This document shows, one piece after another, positions 39,117 through 49,171 of a stretch of DNA of 64,000 bases. Position numbers and translations under genes: made by a program. Under the pieces are notes generated by a model. It saw only the letters and a program-made list of their open reading frames with translations, was not told the origin of the DNA and searched no databases. This DNA comes from Argyresthia goedartella. Lineage: Eukaryota; Arthropoda; Insecta; Lepidoptera; Argyresthiidae. The stretch is taken from the NCBI GenBank assembly GCA_949825045.1, contig OX463829.1, forward strand, positions 22,724,715 through 22,788,714, read 5' to 3'. The first letter of the stretch is position 1, and each line of letters starts with the position of its first letter.

Positions 39117-40025
39117 TACGATCAAAGTGATAAATGTGAACATTATTAATAATTCTCGATTATTATTAATAATTACTGCACGTTTTATTCAATATGATAA
39201 ATAGTGTGAAATTAACCACTTTTTCTGATTATTATTAATAATTCACTATCGCATAATAAATCCAACAAGAAATTTGGCTAGAGTAGGTGATTGTGGCTTA
39301 TTTTCAATTGGTTTAGAACTTGGACGAAGCAAAACCGGAGCGGAGCATATGCAAATAATAATAAAAAACCGGTCAAGTGCGAGTCTAAATCGCGCACGAA
39401 GGGTTCCGTACCACCGTTCAATGGAAGCGATGGTGTGGAGTGAATTGTTTGGATTTTACACAGCAAAATATTGTTTACAAAGTTATTGGTGCGGTTACTT
39501 TCACACTCCATGTACGTAACCAGGTGCATCCATAAGTTTGTATGTGGTATTGAAAGAATTGTTGTATGGGAGCCCCCTTAAATATTTCTTTTATCCTGTT
39601 TTTTAGTATTTGTTGTTATAGCGGCAACAGAAATACATAATCTGTGAAAATTTTAACTCTCTAGCTAGCTAGGTTCTTGAGATACAGCCTGGTGACAGAC
39701 GGACGGACAGCGAAGTCTTAGTAATAGGGTTCCGTTCTTACCCGTTGGGTACGGAACCCTAAAAACTATTTCATTTTTCTGTCAAAGGATTTATGCCAAA
39801 CAATATTATTACATTTCATATTACGCAATCCAACAGGGAACCCTCGCGCCAGCCACCCACCCCTGCCCGCTTCTATTGCTCGAAAAAGACAGAAGTAGAG
39901 AAGTAAGGTGAAATTATTAATAATAATCATTTAAGTGAATTATTTATCACTTTCATTATCAATCTTAAAAATATTCAATAACCGATAATTATTAATAATT
40001 TTCAATTAATTACATTTCTCGTAAC
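39117..40025. repeat. R2 repeat, split by an R3 element
   Basis: Matches 8500-8965: 'CGATCAAAGTGATAAATG', 'AATAAATCCAACAAGAAATT' and 'CCGGAGCGGAGCATATGC' before 39,364, and 'AAAGGATTTATGCCAAACAA' to ATTTATCACTTTCAT after 39,765. The interruption is an R3 copy. Confidence 0.7.
39364..39765 (+). repeat. R3 dispersed lepidopteran repeat
   Basis: Begins 'CCGGTCAAGTGCGAGTC', with 'CGCGCACGAAGGGTTCCGTA', and ends 'GACAGACGGACGGACAGCGA' ... 'GGGTACGGAACCCTAAAAA'. The 'GGGTTCCGTACC' motif appears inverted at the two ends. Closest relative here: 46,391-46,793. Confidence 0.75.
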
Positions 40026-40157
40026 ATATGTAATATCTGGGGCGTTCAGGCATTGTATGAAATATTATTAATATTACATACTTTACCTAGGTAATGTATT
40101 CTCCTAGGGATTGTTGAGAGTCCATACCTACTTGGCCACCGGCAATGTGTAAACTAA
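40026..40157. other. Spacer
   Basis: Nothing assigned. Confidence 0.3.
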
Positions 40158-40330
40158 AGGGAAATATTAAACCGCACATCAAAAATACAGAGTACACATA
40201 AAGTTTTATGTTTTAAGTATTTTTTGTTGTTCTTACATGTTCAACCTAACACGAAGGATAAATGTGGCTTTGCTTCGCTCACTCCCTTTACTCTTCACCT
40301 AAGCTACCGCAGTGTTTTACGCTTTTACAT
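40158..40330 (+). repeat. R1 repeat copy
   Basis: Begins 'GGGAAATATTAAACCGCACA' (the same phrase starts the insertion at 18,933), then 'TTTTATGTTTTAAGTATTTT', 'CTTCGCTCACTCCC' and 'AGCTACCGCAGTGTTTTACG'. Confidence 0.65.
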
Positions 40331-40600
40331 ACAATACCGCGCATTCAGTATTGTATATAATACAATACAAGGTATGAAATTACCTACATGTTTTAGGTAT
40401 TCTATACATTGCCTAGGCATTGTATAGAATACCCGATTATACAGATTACCGTTAAAATATACACTTCAACGGATTTCGTAACGCTACTACGCCGTAGTCG
40501 GACTCATATCGCTACAGATTCACTGGAACTCCGTCACTTTTTCGCTACGTGAATTATGATTTATGATAGACTGTAAAATGTCGCACCATTTTGTGAATAG

Positions 40601-41256
40601 TAAGGCCCCTTCCACACCGGGTCGGTACGTTTTCAGTTCGGTACCGGTTCTGCAGCGAATCTGTACAGATTCTCTACCGACCGCATGTAATTAAAGGAGA
40701 GCTTTCAGACCGAGCCGTTTCGGTAAAGATTCTGTATCGAGCGCACGAGCGCCTCTGCTCAGAATCTATACAGAGTGGCCAACCTCTACCGTCCCGCCTC
40801 CCCCCGCCACAGCTCCGCCGTGCGCCTGACCGCTCACTCAAAATAACGATTACTCACTCACACTATCGAATGAACGATAGCGTACCGAAAACATATCGAA
40901 CCAGAGAAAAAATCGTTTCCCGGCAGAAAATCTGTACAGCAGCGGTGCCAAAATGAAAACACACCGAGCCGGTGAGGACGGAGCCTAAACACACCGAGCC
41001 GGTGAGGACGGAGCCTAAACACACCGAGCCGGTGAGGGCGGAGCCTAAACACACCGAGCCGGTGAGGGCGGAGCCTAAACACACCGAGCCGGTGAGGACG
41101 GAGCCTAAACACACCGAGCCGGTGAGGACGGAGCCTAAACACACCGAGCCGGTGAGGACGGAGCCTAAACACACCGAGCCGGTGAGGACGGAGCCTAAAC
41201 ACACCGAGCCGGTGAGGACGGAGCCTAAACACACCGAGCCGGTGAGGACGGAGCCT
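40601..41256. mobile_element. MITE-like element with an expanded minisatellite
   Basis: Starts 'TAAGGCCCCTTCCACACCGG' and carries internally similar CCGAGCC/GGTTCTGCAGC motifs. The part after 40,957 is a tandem array of 30-bp units derived from that motif vocabulary. The opposite end was not recognised; S2 begins soon after the array. Confidence 0.45.
40957..41256 (+). repeat. 30-bp minisatellite, exactly 10 units
   Basis: The unit is AAACACACCGAGCCGGTGAG followed by GACGGAGCCT. Ten units fill 300 bp with only one variable site (GAGGACG or GAGGGCG in units 3 and 4). Because 30 is divisible by three and the unit lacks stops in several frames, long artificial open frames appear on both strands. 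Confidence 0.97.
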
Positions 41257-41282
41257 GAAGATGCGCAAATCCTGTCATGGTA

Positions 41283-41488
41283 AAGAACGAACGACGACCT
41301 CCGACCGACGTTTCGGCTGTGCCTACCAGGCGAGAGGTCCCGGGTTCGATCCCAGGCTGGGGATACAGAAGAAAAAACCCCAGGTCTTGGATATTTATAT
41401 GTGTGTGACGACGCTGTTTCTGGTTCCCACGGCGCAGGGTATCCCAATATGGGGCCAGAAGCAATGTATGTGCCTGTATGTAAATGTT
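41283..41488 (+). mobile_element. S2 SINE, truncated by LINE-C
   Basis: B-box 'GGTTCGATCCC' in 'GAGAGGTCCCGGGTTCGATC'. The body has 'TATGGGGCCAGAAGCAATGT' and stops at 'CCTGTATGTAAATG', where the LINE-C tail (T16) begins. Confidence 0.8.
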
Positions 41489-42362
41489 TTTTTTTTTTTT
41501 TTACTTTTATTTATTTATTTATTGATCTTAAAAAATCCACAGCTAATACAATTATGTAAGGCAAGAAAAATAATCTTAACATTAGCCAATAACGGATTTA
41601 CATTTTTTTGTTTAAATATTATAAGACAAACGTACTTGGCGATTATACTTATATATAGAAATTATAACCAAAACTAGTTATACATATATGTAACTAGTGT
41701 TGATTTAGTTTTAAAAATTTAATTTATATTATTGCAAGTTGAGATGTGGTATGCCGGTTGTGTAAGTAGTGTAGGTTGCATGTGTTGTGTAGTGGTGTGA
41801 GTGTAGTTGTACCTGTGTTTGCTTAGCCCTACGACGACGATGCTCTTGGGATCGGGACTGTGTCTATTGAATTTCCACTAAGCAGGGTGAGTATAGGTGA
41901 GTAGGCTTGCGTATGACACGGCAGATACATCATCAATGTATCTGTTTGTTTTAATAATTCAAATAATATTTTTCTTAAAAACCTGTTTAGAGGTGTTAAA
42001 AATGTCTAGGTCCTTGTCTTTGGAAAGCTTGTTGTAATTTAAATGACACCTATTCATGACTGAGTTTTGTGCATAGTTAGACCGAGATAGGGGGACATGG
42101 AAGAGAGGAGTGTGCCTGGTTCTTTTATTCGGAACATTTAACCGAAGTACTGAGGAGATTAATTCAGGACAGTTCAGTCTTCCACTACACAGGTCATGAA
42201 GAAATAGCATGTCCAGGAGACGCCTCCTGTCCTCGAGTGTTTGCAGTTTGTGCTTTTCCAACGAAGTATTGTAGTTCTTCAAAGGAGAGTGGTAGCCAGT
42301 GCGGTAATTAAGATGTTTAATGAATTTGCGTTGTAATGATTCAATTGACTCAATGTGGCATA
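41489..42362 (-). mobile_element. LINE-C, 3' part
   Basis: Minus-strand LINE. The frame at 41,959-42,282 has 'TLEDRRRLLDMLFLHDLCSG', the C-terminal domain common in insect CR1/Jockey-like RT proteins. The 3' UTR is TG-rich on the plus strand (41,745-41,820), then AATA repeats and an A-run (plus-strand T-run at 41,489-41,502). Interrupted by Tc1 at 42,365; resumes at 44,146. Confidence 0.8.
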
Positions 42363-42364
42363 TA

Positions 42365-44143
42365 CAGTGGTGGTCATATAATTAAGAACGATTTGTAGTA
42401 CCAGATATTTTTTTTCAAAACTATGCTATGTGTACTTTTAAGTTCCTTCTTTAAAGTAATTAGTTGTGTTATGAAATAGCTACATCGATAAAGTAAACGG
42501 GATTAGGAGTAAATATTTAAAACATTTACTATTTTTTTTACAAATTTAATTGATTATCGATAATTACAAATTCAAGTAATAAAAATGCTGGACAAATAAT
42601 TAAGAACGATTCTTAAGCTGCTCGAGAGTTGTTTCCGTAGATACTTAGATTTTACAAATCACATTAAATAAGACAGTGACAATGTTAAAAATTATAATTT
42701 AATACATTTTATTCTAAGTTAATAGTTTGTAGCGTGATCATGGCTTTTAATAACTTCTGCTGGCTGCCTTACACCGACGAGGCATTGATTCTATCAATTT
42801 TTGACATTTTTCAAGAGAAATAGAGCGCCATTCTTCTAAAAAAAAGTTATATAACTCAGTTAGGTTAGGTCGACATCGTCGACAGGACCACATCGTCGAT
42901 TTGAAACCTTTTTCTTGACTTCGCACCAAAGATGCTCTATGGGATTTAAATCTGGGCTGTTCGGTGGCCATTCTAAGACAGAAACTGATTGAGATGTGAG
43001 GAATTCTTTAACGGTGCGTGCAGTGTGCTTCGGATCGTTGTCGTGTTGGAATGTCCAAATAATCGGAAGTACGTCTTCAGCATATGGTAACATAGTTTCT
43101 TCGAGTATATTTTTGTACTTGAATTGATCCATGTTTCCTTCTATCAGTCTAACAGGTCCAACACCATGACCAGAGAAGCATCCCCAAATTTTCACATTTC
43201 CACCACCATGCTTTAATGTCATTTTTGTGTACTTGGGGTCGAATGCTGTATTCGGAGGGCGTCGAACATATCGTTTCCCATCAGAAAATACTCTGTTAAT
43301 TTTTGTTTCGTCAGATAAAAGAACATTTTTCCACTGTCTTGCTGTCCAGCTTTCATACCTCCTAGCAAATGCAAGCCGGGCTTGCCTATGACACTGTTTC
43401 AACATGGGCACCTTTCTTGCTATCCTTCCGTTCAACTTCGCTTCTACCAATCGCCTTCGGATAGTGCGCGCTGAGATCGCTGAAGGGTTATTTTCACCAA
43501 AGTATTATTTTTTTGACTCATTAGACCCCTTAAAAGGGTATTGTTTTGCCAAACGCACGATATTTCGATCGTCTCGCTGAGATGACTTTCTCTGTTTAGG
43601 TACACGAGGAATATTTAAAGTTGTTTGATGTGTGTTAAAATGCTCCACAGCGTGGAATATCATCGTTTTTGAGCACTGCAAATGATTGGCAATCTTTTTG
43701 TATGACCAATTCATATCGCGAAGTTTTATTATTACTTCCCTTGTAGATGCATCACAACTTTTATTTTTTCCCATTTTTTTATTATGAAACGATCAACTTT
43801 TTGACTTTTACAGAACTAAATGGCGCCAAAATTACTCGAATAGTGGCCTAGTTACAGAGTGTTCTCTATTTAAATTTGAATAAAAAAATAAACTATCCAG
43901 CGTTCTTAATTATGTGGCCAGCCAGTAAGTTTGCAATAACATCTTAAGATAAATTATATACAAAAAGTTTACTTATATAATAATATTGTTGAATTTATCA
44001 TATTATAACTGTATGCTACGATTGTGTAAAACAGTTTTACGATACCGAGAGAGATACAAAACGATATGCAATAAGTGTTAATCTCGTAAGTTTGAAAAAA
44101 GCTTGTTTTCAAATAGTCGTTCTTAATTATATGACCACCACTG
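42365..44143 (-). mobile_element. Tc1-type DNA transposon with IR/DR ends
   Basis: 1779 bp with TA at both sides (42,363-42,364; 44,144-44,145). The outer ends are inverted copies of 'CAGTGGTGGTCATATAATTA' plus AGAACGA. A second partial copy ('AATTAAGAACG') lies about 225 bp inside each end (42,597-42,609 and 43,897-43,917). This is the IR/DR arrangement known from some Tc1-like elements. It sits in the LINE-C RT gene. Confidence 0.93.
42747..43774 (-). pseudogene. Tc1 transposase, one stop and one small duplication
   Basis: About 342 codons from ATG 43,774 ('MGKNKSCDASTREVIIKLRD'). An N-terminal paired-type DNA-binding domain is followed by catalytic motifs 'NVLLSDETKINRV', 'FQHDNDPKHTARTVKEF' and 'NSPDLNPIEHLWCEVKKK'. 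There are 34 residues between the last Asp and Glu, so DD34E, as in Tc1. A TAA at 43,505-43,507 splits the frame (same frame on both sides). Near 42,858-42,870 a doubled 5-bp CTAAC shifts the frame before the last 35 or so residues. Non-functional but little decayed. Confidence 0.9.
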
Positions 44144-44145
44144 TA

Positions 44146-44943
44146 TATTGGGGTCGCCAGATAGGGCTACAGTATTCTAGAATACTGCGCACGTACGAGT
44201 AGTAGAGAACCTTTATACACAGTGGGTCAGTGAATGCCTGGCTCGTTCGAAGTACAAAACCCAGGTTCTTATAGGCCTTGTCTGTAGCAGCGTCTATATG
44301 TTGAGAGAATGTGAGCTTTGAATCGAGTAAAACTCCTAGATCTCTTATTGATTTAACTTTCTCGATTGGACTGTTATTAATTTGGTAATTGTAAAATATT
44401 GGCTTAGTCTTTCTGGTAAAGCTCAGGTGATTGCATTTAGTGAGATTAACACTTATCCTATTTACAGTATAATAGACACCTAGCCTACAAAGATCTTTCT
44501 GTAGAAGTGCACAATCGGAAGTTGAATTTATCTTTTTGTACACTTTTTTGTCATCGGCGTATAAAAGAAACTTTGAGTGGATAAAACAACTGCTTATATC
44601 GTATAGGAAGGCAATGTAAAGGAGCGGTCCCAGCAGTGATCCCTGTGGCACTCCTGATGGGATAGCGATGAACTCGGAACGGTGTCCTGCCACGACGACT
44701 GTTTGACTTCTGTTTTTTATGTATGACTCCAGCCATCTGAGCAGATCCCCCCTTATCCCTAGCTCACGCAATTTACGTATTAATATGAAATGATCTACAC
44801 GGTCGAATGCTTTCTCGAAATCCGTATAGATCACATCTACCTGCCCTCCCTTGTCCATGCCAGTAAGCACATCACCAGTAAAAATAGCTAAGTTTGTCAC
44901 AGTAGAGCGCCCTTTGAAGAAACCGTGCTGTTCGGTCGATCTG
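44146..44943 (-). pseudogene. LINE-C RT, 5'-truncated
   Basis: The minus frame holds 'TEQHGFFKGRSTVTNLAIF', 'DVIYTDFEKAFDRVDH', 'GVPQGSLLGPLLYIAFLYD', the catalytic 'LLYADDKKVY' and 'SIRDLGVLLDSKLTFSQHID'. The reading frame is open to the Tc1 insertion ('YCSPIWRPQ'). The 5' end is lost at about 44,943. It is the first part of the gene whose end is at 41,959-42,282. Confidence 0.85.
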
Positions 44944-45095
44944 TTTTAAAAAAAGAACATGGATCGTTCGAGCTACGGTCCGGATGTCGTTCCGGATTTT
45001 AACGATCTCGGCCTGTTCTAATCTCGTTCGAGCGGAGAATACTCCGACTCCGCGGCGGAGTTGTACGATCTTGTCGCGCTCCTCATTCTTTGTAC
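44944..45095. other. GC-rich stretch between two truncated LINEs
   Basis: About 150 bp, much more GC-rich than its surroundings ('CCGACTCCGCGGCGGAGTTG'), with an open frame on the minus strand and an almost open one on the plus strand. I do not recognise it. It may be a remnant of another element or of host sequence. Confidence 0.35.
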
Positions 45096-46020
45096 TGAGC
45101 TCTGCAGCTTTTGCATGCAGGAAAATCCGTCACTTGACAGATTTAAAAACAGCCAGATAAGTTTATTTTAGTTATTTTCATAGTATTATGTCTTACGGTA
45201 TTCTGCTCTGGGGCAGTGCTGCTGACATAAATACTATTTTTGTGCTGCAGAAGCGGGCTGTTCGTGCGATTTATAAAATGAATAATAGAGATTCTCTTAG
45301 ATATAAGTTTAAAGAAGTAATTATATTGACAGTCCATAGTCAATATATTTACGAGAATATTATGTATGTCCATAAGAACATTGTTAACTTTCGAAGAAAC
45401 TGTGATATACATAACTTTAATACTAGAAACAAGGACAAACTTGCAGTGCCCACTACTTGGCTCCATAAAATAAAAAACTCGTTCAAGGGTAATTGTGTAA
45501 GATTTTACAATAAACTCCCAAGCACTTTGACAGATATATCAATAAATAAGTTCAAGAAATACATCAAGCAAAGGCTTATTTCTAAAGCTTACTACAGTAT
45601 TAAAGAGTACATAGACGATAAAAATGCTTGGGACTGAATTGTTCTAATTAATTGTGAGCATCCTCACTGCCAGAGTTTCTTTTACTGGACACTTGGAGGC
45701 CTTTTACACCTCCAAAGATTAATTTAATTATACAACTCTTGACTGTGGGGACCATTTACATCTCCTATCATCATTATATTATTCACTAAAGAGACTATAC
45801 ATCTCTGTTATTTATATTTTAATTATTTTATTATGACATTTGAGACTCTTTACATCTCTCAGAAACAATAATTAAGTACTTTTTTTTCTGATAATATGAT
45901 ACAAATAATAATACCAAATGTTCTGTAAAAAATGAAATGAAATGACATGTGAAAGTGCCCTTGTGGCCTATTTACAGAATAAACGTTTTGAGTTTTGAGT
46001 TTGAGTTTTGAGTTTTTTGA
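45096..46020 (+). mobile_element. LINE-B copy 2 (5'-truncated)
   Basis: Plus strand. Begins in ORF2 just before 'KNSQISLF' and runs through the C-terminus at 45,188-45,639 ('MSYGILLWGSAADINTIFVL' to 'YYSIKEYIDDKNAWD'), then the 3' UTR and a (TTTGAG)n tail at 45,990-46,020. Nearly identical to LINE-B at 20.4 kb, so the family was active recently. Confidence 0.9.
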
Positions 46021-46021
46021 G

Positions 46022-46188
46022 TTCCCATTCTTTCTCTCATTCTCAAGGAGTGTTAAGTCAGACAGTTCTTGTTGATTAGCTCGGTCCATAACAAATCTTC
46101 TTCCTCCAATCAATTGATTAAACATCATACTATCAAGACTATCAATCAAAATGAACATTTGTACATTTGGCGTTTGCCGGTCCAAGGG
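46022..46188 (-). other. Unassigned open frame next to the LINE-B tail
   Basis: The minus frame reads 'MDRQTPNVQMFILIDSLDSM', later 'QLIGGRRFVMDRANQQELSD', with protein-like composition. It is cut by the LINE-B insertion. I do not recognise the product. It may be a fragment of a host exon or another element. Confidence 0.3.
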
Positions 46189-46390
46189 TTATTTAAACTT
46201 TACATACTTTTAACTGTGCAATAACAAACTTAATGATTTTCATCGTATGAATTATTAAGAATTAATTATTAATGATTAAGAATTTATTAGATTTATTATT
46301 TATTAAAATAATAGCATTCATAAACCCACATTTTTTAAAAATAAATAGTACAGATTGTTATTATTGATACCTAAGCTAACTTAAAAATGG

Positions 46391-46793
46391 AAAACTGGCC
46401 AAGTGCGAGACGGACTCGCGCACGAAGGGTTCCATAACACTGTACAATACTAGGGATGGTGCGAAGTGAATAGTTTGCGTTTTACATAGCAAAATGTTAC
46501 AAGGTTATTGGTGCGGCTACTTTGGCACTCCATGTACGTATCCAGGTGCATTCTTAAGTTTGTATGTGGTATTGAAAGAATTGTTGTATGAGAGCCCCTT
46601 AAAATATTTATTTTATTCTGTTTTTAGTAATTTTTGTTATAGCGGCAACAGAAATACAACATCTGTGAAAATTTCAACTGTCTAACTATCGCGTTTCATG
46701 AGATACAGCCTGGTGACGGACGGACAGACAGATACATAGACAGAAAAGTAATAGGGTCCCGTTTTTATCCTTTGGGTACGGAACCCTAAAAAA
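46391..46793 (+). repeat. R3 dispersed repeat
   Basis: Close copy of 39,364-39,765: 'GGCCAAGTGCGAGACGGACT', 'CGCACGAAGGGTTCC', ending 'GGGTACGGAACCCTAAAAAA'. Confidence 0.75.
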
Positions 46794-47264
46794 GCCTGTA
46801 AGATAGACATCAAGCGCTCTTCCTAAGGTTTATTATAACCTATTATTGAATTCTGGAGTTTTGATACACTTTAATAAGAATCAAATATTATTCATAGTGG
46901 TTTGAATAAAAAAAATTTGCTTTTTAATTTATAGCCCACACCTTTTCTTTTATTAAATTAATTTCATCTTCGACTTAATGTTTATGAAATAAATAATACT
47001 TGGAGTTAATTAAAAAATCTAATTATATTAAATTAGTTAATGCAATAAAATCATCCTGGAATTCTCTCTATGACTAGACCAATTACCTATATTAAAAGTA
47101 TTCATGATCATGAAGTCTTTGTCGTTGATCGTCACTCCGCTCACTCCGGACATATGGAGTATGTTTATTTAGACATGTCGGACCAGATGTCGACATGTCT
47201 CTTAAATCCATTACGGTCAGCATCGACTCATCTATTCTAAACACCTCCTAATATAAAAAAAAAT
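46794..47264. other. AT-rich spacer
   Basis: Nothing recognised. Confidence 0.4.
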
Positions 47265-48114
47265 ACATTCTCCATATTCAGCTCTCCCATTATCTATCCT
47301 CTAAAAATCTACTGAATCCTTTTCAGTCAGGCTTTAGAACTTGTCATAGTTCTGTTACGGCTCTATTAAAAGTGACCGATGATATTCAGGTCACCATGGA
47401 TCAAAGGCAGCTCTCGGTGCTGGCTCTGCTGGACTTCAGCAGTGCTTTTAACTGTGTTGAAAGGACTCTCTTCTCGTTGAACTTCTCAAATTTCTTAACG
47501 TCTCCTCCCTCACTGCCCGCTGATTTGACTTTTACCTAAGAGGCTGAAAACAGCGTATCAAGCCGGAGGAGGCTTGTACGGAGTGGTGTGACCCCTCCTC
47601 CGGTGTCCCCCAAGGTGGCATTCTCTCTCCTCTTCTGTTCTCAATATTTATCAATTCCATATCAGATACGGTCTTTCTATCATCTCTACGTGGATGACCT
47701 TCAGATCTATCGTCACTCCTCTCCTGATGATGTACATACCGCTGTGGAGGCGTTGAACGCTGACTTGGCTGGTATTAGTGGATGAGCGTCGTCATTTGGG
47801 TTGCTGGTTAATCCGAATAAGTCGCAGGCCATGATTATAGGTACCAGACACTCATTAACCACGTTGCAGCAATTGTCTGTCCCTTCTGTAACTTATAACA
47901 GTACTGTAATCATGTTATGCGATAAAGCTAAAAACCTGGGTGTCGTCTTCGATAATAAATTGTCCGGGTCAATGCATGTTAGTGAGGTCAGAAGGCGAGT
48001 TTACGCAACCTTTCAATCTCTCAGGAGACTTCAGAACTTTCATCCTCGCCAAACCAAAAAAACACTCGTTCAGCCCTTTCTTCTCCTCCTCATTGATTAT
48101 GCTGATGTTTGCTG
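47265..48114 (+). pseudogene. LINE-D copy 1, 5' part: reverse transcriptase, broken
   Basis: Plus strand. It shows 'LLNPFQSGFRTCHSSVTALL', 'LSVLALLDFSSAFNCVE', a damaged 'PQGGILSPLLFS'-type region, the motif 'YHLYVDDLQIYRH', and 'ASSFGLLVNPNKSQAMIIGT'. A TGA at about 47,783 and frame changes break it. It ends at TTTGCTG (48,108-48,114), duplicated at 52,332-52,338 by the LINE-A insertion. Confidence 0.85.
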
Positions 48115-48129
48115 CGGCTACAACGCCAG

Positions 48130-49171
48130 AATGCGGAATTGGTGGGCTTTCTAATTGAGGACGAGGAGAATGAGACCAGCAAAGAGGACGAGCCCACATC
48201 ACTAACTTTGGTGTAGACCCCCCTCAACGAGAGTGTTGCAGCGTCCACCGCAGCCCCGACCAAAAAACAGCGTCGCCGTCGTCGACGAGGAGGCACCTCG
48301 CAGCTCATCAGCGCGAACGCCGCACCGCTCGCTGTCGCGCGTATCGCGCTGCCTGCTGAGGCGCGTGTCATGCCGCACGCTGCCCCGAGGCTCGCGCCGT
48401 TCACCATTGCGCACGTTGCGTCGCTCGCTGCCGCGAATGCCGCGCCAACCGCCGCCACGTGCATCGCACCGCACTCCAACCCGTGTGTCCCGCCACTCAC
48501 CTCCACTCGTGTTCCGCCAGCTACCTCTGGCGAGAAAAACTCTGTTGTTCTCCGACAAAGTAGGTGCAGGATTTGGACCTCTATTACATTACCGGCTTAA
48601 CCAAAAAGTAACGAACATTTGCTGTCCAAATAGTTCATTTGTAGATCTTGTGAAGATAATTAGTCGCGTAATTAGTATCTATGACGAGTACAGCACTATT
48701 GTAATTATGGTGTGAAATCATTCAAACATTAGTCGGAATGATTTGAATAAAAGTGTTGAAACACGAAAACTTCTAGACTTACATAGTAGGATGATATGCA
48801 AATTTATCTGTAATTTGACAGAAATAAAGAACAAATCCGTGCATAGAATGAATATTCATTTATTTAATTTAACGTGTCATCACAGCGATGCTATTTTATA
48901 TTTCGACATGAATAATTTTATTCATAACTTTACTCTGACACAGGATACATTGTACCTGTCTAATAAATATAGAAAATTAGTAGCTACATTGTTAGCTAAT
49001 AATATATGCGACGCAGCTATAGTTGGTTTAACCAAGTTCAACTTGTCATCAGCTTATGTTAAGAGTAATATGATATGCAGCCCTATTGGAAATTCACCTG
49101 TTAATCATACTTTGCATGCAACATTGGAATCTGTTCCAAGTAATTTAAATGACAATAGAGGAAATCTCTAG
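48130..49171 (+). pseudogene. LINE-A ORF1: basic region plus SGNH-like domain
   Basis: In the element's plus-strand reading: an acidic helical start ('FLIEDEENETSKEDEPTS'), a GC-rich Arg/Ser/Pro-rich region (48,233-48,530, 'RTPHRSLSRVSRCLLRRVS'), then the SGNH-like domain: 'ARKTLLFSDKVGAGFG' (block I), 'YDEYSTIVIMV' then a TGA at 48,713-48,715 and 'NHSN' (block III), and 'NFTLTQDTLYLSNKYRKLVA' (block V). A stop after 'SLTLV' and a frame change precede the basic region. It aligns with LINE-B ORF1 residues 329-485. The basic tract may bind RNA. Confidence 0.7.
49144..49150 (+). promoter_or_regulatory. Slippery heptamer TTTAAAT at the LINE-A copy 3 ORF junction
   Basis: Same position as in copy 1 and LINE-B, reading AAT TTA AAT in the ORF1 frame. 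About 10 bp after it (the TAG-containing part) are deleted here, so ORF1 reads on to 'NDNRGNL' and ORF2 has gained an overlapping ATG. Confidence 0.55.

Noticed and set aside
40957..41256. CRISPR array
   Set aside because: Thirty-bp units are directly adjacent without spacers, and the context is a eukaryotic repeat region.
40858..41447. Repeat-protein genes (136- and 194-codon minus frames, 103-codon plus frame)
   Set aside because: Open only because the 30-bp unit lacks stops; no consistent start, flanking coding sequence or homology.
48090..48558. Gly/Arg-rich minus-strand proteins (118 and 138 codons)
   Set aside because: The plus strand continues into the LINE-A SGNH-like domain. The minus frames are open because the segment is CG-rich.
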